DNA from: Oscillospiraceae bacterium
GTDB lineage: Bacteria > Bacillota > Clostridia > Oscillospirales > Oscillospiraceae
Reading direction: 5' to 3'
NCBI GenBank assembly: GCA_031261585.1
Contig: JAISJJ010000034.1
Span: 1 to 44,575, forward strand
Length of the DNA: 44,575 nucleotides
The notes beneath the pieces were generated by a model. The model had not been told where the DNA came from. It worked only from the letters and a program-made list of their open reading frames with translations, and did no database searches. Both the position numbers and the translations under genes were made by a program. Below are positions 40,411 to 44,575 of this stretch, piece after piece (the first letter of the stretch is position 1; each line of letters opens with the position of its first letter).

Positions 40411-41522
40411 ACGTACTGAACGTCATTACAGACTCGAATATCGGCGGAGCGGGTCTTGTGCTCGTGAACTACTACAAAGCCGCCGACCGCACAAAGTTCA
40501 CGCACACGGTCGTCGTACCGCGCGGTTCGCTGCTCACGGAGCGGTTGCGCGCGCTCGACATTACCGTCATTGAGTTGCCGGATATCGGCGAATCGTCGCT
40601 GAATCCGCGCGCGATATCCGCGTTCCGACGTGTCATGTGCGAGACGCGCCCCGACATCGTACACACCCACGCGAGCATGTCGGCGCGTATCGCGGCGCGG
40701 TTGTACGGAAAGTGCAAAATCGTGTATACGCGCCATTGCGCGTACCCGCAGAGCCGCGCGAAAACCACATTTCCGCTGAAACAGGCGTTGGGGTTCGTGA
40801 ACAATCGCTTGTCCGACCGCGTGATCGCGATATCGCCCGCAGCGCGCGACAATCTCACCGATACGGGTACCGAACCGCGCAGGATCACCGTGATGTTCAA
40901 CGGTGTCGAGCGTGTCCGCACGGTGACGGACGAGGAAAAAGCGGTTGCGCAGCGCGAATACGGGATTGCGGACGGCGATTTTGTAGTCGTGATGGCGGCT
41001 CGGTTCGTCGCGGAAAAGGGTCACGCCTACGCGCTCGACGCGGCGGCGCGGTTGCGCGGTTTGCCGATTAAAATCGTGTTAGCGGGTATGGGTCCGACGG
41101 CGGACGAGATGAAGAGCGACGCGGCGGCGCGCGAGCTTACAAACATAGTGTTCGCAGGATTTGTGAGCGATCTCGCGCCGCTGTACAACATCGCGGACGC
41201 ACAGCTCAACTGCTCGTACGGCACCGAGACGTCGAGTCTCGCGCTGTTGGAGGGTATGAGCGTCGGTCTGCCGAGCGTCGCGACCGATTTCGGCGGCAAT
41301 CCGTTCATCGTCGAGGACGGGGTGAACGGCATCATAGTGCAGCAGCGTGACGGCGCGGCGATCGCGGACGCGATCTCGCGTATTTACGGCGACGCGGAAC
41401 TGCGAAAACGGCTCGGGGACGGTGCGCGTGACGCGTACGCCAGCCGATTCACCTGCGAGATCATGGCGCGCAACATTGAGCGCGTGTACGAGGACGCGGC
41501 GCGCGTCGGAAAGGGTTCGTAA
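40407..41522 (+). CDS. Glycosyltransferase family 4
   Basis: A 371-residue GT-B glycosyltransferase. VITDSNIGGAGLVLVNYYKAAD is the N-terminal acceptor-site loop. PDIVHTHASMSARIAARL and VIAISPAARDNLTDTG lie in the first Rossmann domain. MAARFVAEKGHAYALDAAARL begins the second, and GTETSSLALLEGMSVGLPSVATDFGGNPFIVEDGVNGIIV holds the EX7E-type nucleotide-sugar site. The start is GTG with a GTGA overlap. It is cytoplasmic and probably adds a sugar to the undecaprenyl-linked wall-polysaccharide precursor. The sugar donor is unknown. Confidence 0.92.
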   Translation: MNVLNVITDSNIGGAGLVLVNYYKAADRTKFTHTVVVPRGSLLTERLRALDITVIELPDIGESSLNPRAISAFRRVMCETRPDIVHTHASMSARIAARLYGKCKIVYTRHCAYPQSRAKTTFPLKQALGFVNNRLSDRVIAISPAARDNLTDTGTEPRRITVMFNGVERVRTVTDEEKAVAQREYGIADGDFVVVMAARFVAEKGHAYALDAAARLRGLPIKIVLAGMGPTADEMKSDAAARELTNIVFAGFVSDLAPLYNIADAQLNCSYGTETSSLALLEGMSVGLPSVATDFGGNPFIVEDGVNGIIVQQRDGAAIADAISRIYGDAELRKRLGDGARDAYASRFTCEIMARNIERVYEDAARVGKGS

Positions 41523-42032
41523 ATGAGGAGATTCAAGGATATCAAGTGGAAACTCAATCTGTTCGACATTGTGATCATCGTCGTCGCGCTCGCCGCGGCG
41601 TTCGGGGTGTACAAGCTGTTGAACGCCGACCGCGGCGGCGGCGCGATTTTGAGTTCGGGCAAGTCAACGGTCGTGCGCTACACGCTCGAACTCACGAACA
41701 TGATACCCGAGACGGCGGACGCGATATCGGTGGGCGACAACGTGATCGAGGTCGTCGAGAAGCACGCTATCGGCAAGGTCGTGAGCTTTGAGGTGGGCGA
41801 TTACTATCTCGCGTCGTCGGATTTGACGACGGGCGACACCATCTATACGAAATCGCCGGGGCGCATTTCGGTGAATTTTTTGATCGAGGTCACAGCGAGC
41901 GAGACGGACAGCGCGCTCATAATCGACGGTATGCCGCTGCTCGTCGGCTCGAATCTATCGGTCACGGGTCCCGGTTGGTCGGGTGTCGGCGTGATAACGG
42001 GCATAGTGCGGGAGGCGAAAAATGAGGGATAA
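41523..42032 (+). CDS. DUF4330 membrane-anchored protein (first copy)
   Basis: A 169-residue protein with a short basic N-terminus, one membrane helix (LFDIVIIVVALAAAFGVYKLL) and a beta-rich outside domain (YTLELTNMIPETADAISVGDNVIE...IGKVVSFE). This is the DUF4330 pattern: LNLFDI then VxxxI.VGD. The gene starts directly after the GT4 stop. It is followed by a second DUF4330 gene that overlaps it by 11 bases, so the pair is translated together. DUF4330 proteins recur beside csaB and wall-polysaccharide ligases in Clostridia; their biochemical role is unknown. Confidence 0.85.
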   Translation: MRRFKDIKWKLNLFDIVIIVVALAAAFGVYKLLNADRGGGAILSSGKSTVVRYTLELTNMIPETADAISVGDNVIEVVEKHAIGKVVSFEVGDYYLASSDLTTGDTIYTKSPGRISVNFLIEVTASETDSALIIDGMPLLVGSNLSVTGPGWSGVGVITGIVREAKNEG

Positions 42033-42552
42033 TAACGGCGCGAAAAGACGCGTTTTGGACGACAACGGTCGGCTGTTCGGCAAGATCAGCCTGATCGACA
42101 TCGTGATACTCGTGATCGTCGCGGTGCTCGCGGTAGCCGCCGCGAGCAAACTCGCGCCGACGGCATCGGGCGGCACGACGGCGACAAAACCCGCGACGTA
42201 CACGGTGCTAATCAAGAACATCAAGCAGTCGAACGCCGACAGTATGCGCGCGGGCGACGCGATATGGTCGAGCGCGGGGACGCGTATCGGCACGATCACG
42301 GACGTCGCGGTGAACCCCGCGCGCGAGAGCGGGCAACTCGTTGACGGCACCTATCGCGCGGATGCGGTTGTCGAGGGCAAGGTCGACGTGTATCTGACGA
42401 TTCAGACGGACGTGTCCACGGCGAACGGGCGTATATATGTCGACCGCGCGTTTGAGCTCGGCGTGAATCGGCTCGATATTTTCAAGACGAAGTACACGAA
42501 ATTCGAGGGGATCATCGTCTCCCTGAACGTCGCGGAAGATAACAATGCGTAA
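42022..42552 (+). CDS. DUF4330 membrane-anchored protein (second copy)
   Basis: A 176-residue protein of the same layout as its upstream neighbour: a basic, soluble N-terminus (MRDNNGAKRRVLDDNGRLFG), one helix (KISLIDIVILVIVAVLAVAAASK), and an outside domain with YTVLIKNIKQSNADSMRAGD and IWSSAGTRIGTITDVAV. The GRLFGKISLIDI block is the classic DUF4330 start. The two copies are clearly diverged, so they probably form a heteromeric pair rather than a recent duplication. It overlaps the next gene by eight bases. Confidence 0.88.
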   Translation: MRDNNGAKRRVLDDNGRLFGKISLIDIVILVIVAVLAVAAASKLAPTASGGTTATKPATYTVLIKNIKQSNADSMRAGDAIWSSAGTRIGTITDVAVNPARESGQLVDGTYRADAVVEGKVDVYLTIQTDVSTANGRIYVDRAFELGVNRLDIFKTKYTKFEGIIVSLNVAEDNNA

Positions 42553-44575
42553 TATTCTTATCGCCGCGATGGCACTCGGTATCGGCGGCGCGGAGACGCA
42601 TATCGTCGAACTCACGCGCGAACTGCGTCGACGCGGCAACCGCGTGACCGTCGTCTCGGCGGGCGGCGTATACGTCGCGGATATCCTCGACGCGGGTGCG
42701 GCGCACTATGACGCACCTCTCGACTCACGCTCGCCGCTGAAAATGTTGCGGGCGTTTTTCGCGTTGCGCAGGGTTATCGCAGAGGTGAAACCCGACGTTG
42801 TACACGCACACGCGCGCATACCGTCGTTTCTGTGCGGATTCGCGAGACACTTTACGGCGCAACGGTTTGCGTTCGTCACAACGGCGCACTGGGTGTTCAA
42901 AGTTACGCCACTGACGCGCAAACTTTCGAACTGGGGACAGCGCAGTCTCGCCGTGTCGGACGATGTGCGGCGGTACTTGATCGAGAATTACGGCTACCCA
43001 GAGCGCGATATCACGGTGACGGTGAACGGCATCGACACCGAGAAATTCACGCCGAACGCGTCGGGCGATGCGGTGCGCGCGGAGTTTGGCATACCCGATA
43101 ATGCACCCGTTGTGCTCACAATCAGCCGTCTCGACGCGACGGCGGGGGAGTCAGCGGCGCGGCTCATCGACATTGCGCCCGAGCTGATCGCGCGGGTGAA
43201 AAATATACGAATTGTTATAACAGGCGCGGACGTGACGGGCAGCGGGTTCGCGGACGCGCTGAGAGCGCGCGCCGACGCGGTCAACGCGGATGCGGGGTAC
43301 GACGCGGTGATCATGACGGGTGCGCGCCGCGACATCAACGCGACGCTCGTGGCATGTGACCTGTTCGTCGGCGTGTCGCGCGCCGCGCTTGAAGCTCTCG
43401 CGACGGGCAAACCGACGATTCTCGCGGGCGGCGAGGGTAGGCTCGGACTGTTCTGCGACGCGGTGCGCGATGCGGCGATTGAGTCGAATCTGACGTGCCG
43501 AGGGTACGAACTGCCAGACGCTGAGTGGCTGACGGGCGAGATTTTGCGGTTTTTCGGCGGTGTGTCCGACGAGGAACGGCGCGCACTCGGCGAGTACGGC
43601 TGCGCGTTCGTGCGCGGTAACTTTTCGGTCACGCGCATGGCGGACGACGCGGAGCGTTGCTACGAATCCGCGCTGCGCTCGCTCGTGCGTGTCGCGATGT
43701 GCGGGTATTACGGACACGAGAACGCGGGCGACGAGGCGGTAATGCGGTGCGTCAAGGCGTCTGTCGAGGCTGTTGGCGCGCGCGATATCACGGTGCTGTC
43801 GCGCAGTCCGCGCGAGACGCGGCGGCGTTACGGTGTCGCGGCGGCGGGGCGGTTCAACCCGTTCGCGATATGGCGCACGCTGCGGCGGAGCGATGTACTC
43901 GTGTTCGGCGGCGGGAGTTTGTTGCAGGACGCGACGAGTACGCGCTCGCTGCTGTACTACCTGCAAATACTGGGGTTGGCGCACCTGTTCAAGTGCCGTG
44001 TCATGATCTACGCGAACGGTATCGGACCGCTGACACACGCGAAAAACCGCGCGCGCGTCGCCCGCGCTGTACTGCGTGCCGACGCTGTGACCGTGCGCGA
44101 CGTTGAGTCGATGAACGAGCTGATCGACCTCGGGGTGCCGCGCGACAGGCTTGAAGTCACCGCAGACCCCGTGCTGCTCAGCGAGATTCCCGACGCGGAG
44201 ACGCTGAACACGTTGCGGAGCAACGTGTTGGGCGATACGGAACGGTACGTCGTGTTCGCTGTGCGGCAATCATCGGAGCGCGTGTACGGTGAGTTTGCGC
44301 GGCTCGCGGACGGGATTTCGGACGCGCTCGACTGCGATATCGTGTTCCTGCCGATGCAGCCGCAGAACGACGAGATCGCGTCGCGGCTCATCGCGGAGCG
44401 CATGGAGCACGATGCGCGGATCGTCACAGGGACGCAGGACTTTGCGGCGATTCTCGCGGTGCTGTCGGGTGCCGAGACCGTCGTCTCGATGCGGTTGCAC
44501 ACGATGGTGTTCGCGGCGATTGTCGGGGTGCCGTCGGCGGGTATTGAGGTCGATCCGAAGATTCGCGCGTTCCTC
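42545..44575 (+). CDS. csaB: Glycosyltransferase-CsaB (polysaccharide pyruvyl transferase) fusion, 3' end outside window
   Basis: An open frame of 677 codons runs from ATG 42545 to the window end without a stop, so it is absent from the ORF track. Residues 1-375 form a GT4-type glycosyltransferase: MALGIGGAETHIVELTREL, PDVVHAHARIPSF, VTVNGIDTEKFTP, SRAALEALATGKPTILAGGEG. From about residue 383 a second enzyme begins: VAMCGYYGHENAGDEAVMRC, DVLVFGGGSLLQDATSTRS, YANGIGPL, SMRLHTMVFAAIVGVP. This is the polysaccharide pyruvyl transferase/CsaB fold, which puts ketal pyruvate on secondary wall polysaccharide so that SLH-domain proteins can bind. The fusion joins sugar transfer and pyruvylation in one chain. 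It overlaps DUF4330 by eight bases. Confidence 0.9.
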   Translation, partial: MRNILIAAMALGIGGAETHIVELTRELRRRGNRVTVVSAGGVYVADILDAGAAHYDAPLDSRSPLKMLRAFFALRRVIAEVKPDVVHAHARIPSFLCGFARHFTAQRFAFVTTAHWVFKVTPLTRKLSNWGQRSLAVSDDVRRYLIENYGYPERDITVTVNGIDTEKFTPNASGDAVRAEFGIPDNAPVVLTISRLDATAGESAARLIDIAPELIARVKNIRIVITGADVTGSGFADALRARADAVNADAGYDAVIMTGARRDINATLVACDLFVGVSRAALEALATGKPTILAGGEGRLGLFCDAVRDAAIESNLTCRGYELPDAEWLTGEILRFFGGVSDEERRALGEYGCAFVRGNFSVTRMADDAERCYESALRSLVRVAMCGYYGHENAGDEAVMRCVKASVEAVGARDITVLSRSPRETRRRYGVAAAGRFNPFAIWRTLRRSDVLVFGGGSLLQDATSTRSLLYYLQILGLAHLFKCRVMIYANGIGPLTHAKNRARVARAVLRADAVTVRDVESMNELIDLGVPRDRLEVTADPVLLSEIPDAETLNTLRSNVLGDTERYVVFAVRQSSERVYGEFARLADGISDALDCDIVFLPMQPQNDEIASRLIAERMEHDARIVTGTQDFAAILAVLSGAETVVSMRLHTMVFAAIVGVPSAGIEVDPKIRAFL

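Noticed and set aside
43151-44269. 372-codon minus-strand ORF at the window end
   Set aside because: It is antisense to the GT-CsaB fusion gene, whose two domains are clear on the plus strand.

Overview
Organism and general character. The window looks like a chromosomal segment of a fairly GC-rich, endospore-forming Clostridia-type Firmicute, perhaps an uncultured gut-type Oscillospirales or Christensenellales relative (the rank is inference). The basis is: a WalRK two-component operon with YycH/YycI-like partners, a T-box leader before pheST, a SleB-type spore cortex hydrolase, sigma-A promoters of TTGACA-17-TATAAT type, AGGAGG ribosome sites with several TTG and GTG starts, and pervasive ATGA/GTGA gene overlaps.

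Layout. 1-3650: the end of an IS30 transposase, a membrane-anchored repeat protein, a DUF3786-like gene and dinB. 3650-10080 (minus strand): a long probable operon that runs from a YgjP-like metalloprotease through GNAT, GIY-YIG, MBL-fold, SEFIR-MORN, GH8 exo-oligoxylanase and iron-sulfur flavoprotein genes to a nitroreductase. It ends in a flavoprotein gene cut off by a repeat element. 10290-12310: feoAB. 12480-15040: rpmG-secE-nusG-rplK-rplA with its own promoter and terminator. 15080-16680: two AT-rich orphan genes, the first lying between direct repeats. 16700-19900: uridine phosphorylase and a domain-permuted GH3 glycosidase. 20085-27314 (plus): typA, a RAYT-type Y1 transposase, a Nudix hydrolase and walRK-yycHI. 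27533-31327: T-box, pheS, pheT and terminator. 31327-34310: an XRE-TPR regulator, sleB, a structured RNA locus with a tiny ORF and an opposing promoter, and a broken XRE gene. 34310-38780 (minus): a flavodoxin-like gene with thrS, then a padR-DUF1700-DUF4097 envelope module behind a palindromic operator. 38930 to the end (plus): a cell-wall polysaccharide operon (O-antigen-ligase-like polymerase, GT4, two DUF4330 proteins and a GT4-CsaB fusion that runs off the window).

Repeats. A dispersed family of hairpin elements starting GTAGGGG recurs about nine times, mostly as inverted pairs (REPIN/MITE-like). Two arms of the same family lie in frame inside the RAYT gene, which suggests that this transposase and the repeats belong together. 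A second family (GTCATTGCGAGC...) occurs twice. Hairpins of the GACGAGGGTT type with AT-rich TTAACAATTAAC strings serve as terminators.

Most promising for novelty: (i) the 33547-33835 locus, where a 25-codon ORF has a strong but probably hairpin-sequestered ribosome site, 5'-3' long-range pairing, a dedicated promoter and a facing promoter, which is the layout of a type I toxin-antitoxin module; (ii) the RAYT gene with REP arms built into its reading frame; (iii) the AT-rich SEFIR-MORN gene inside a housekeeping operon. All calls were made by reading the sequence; no database search was possible.
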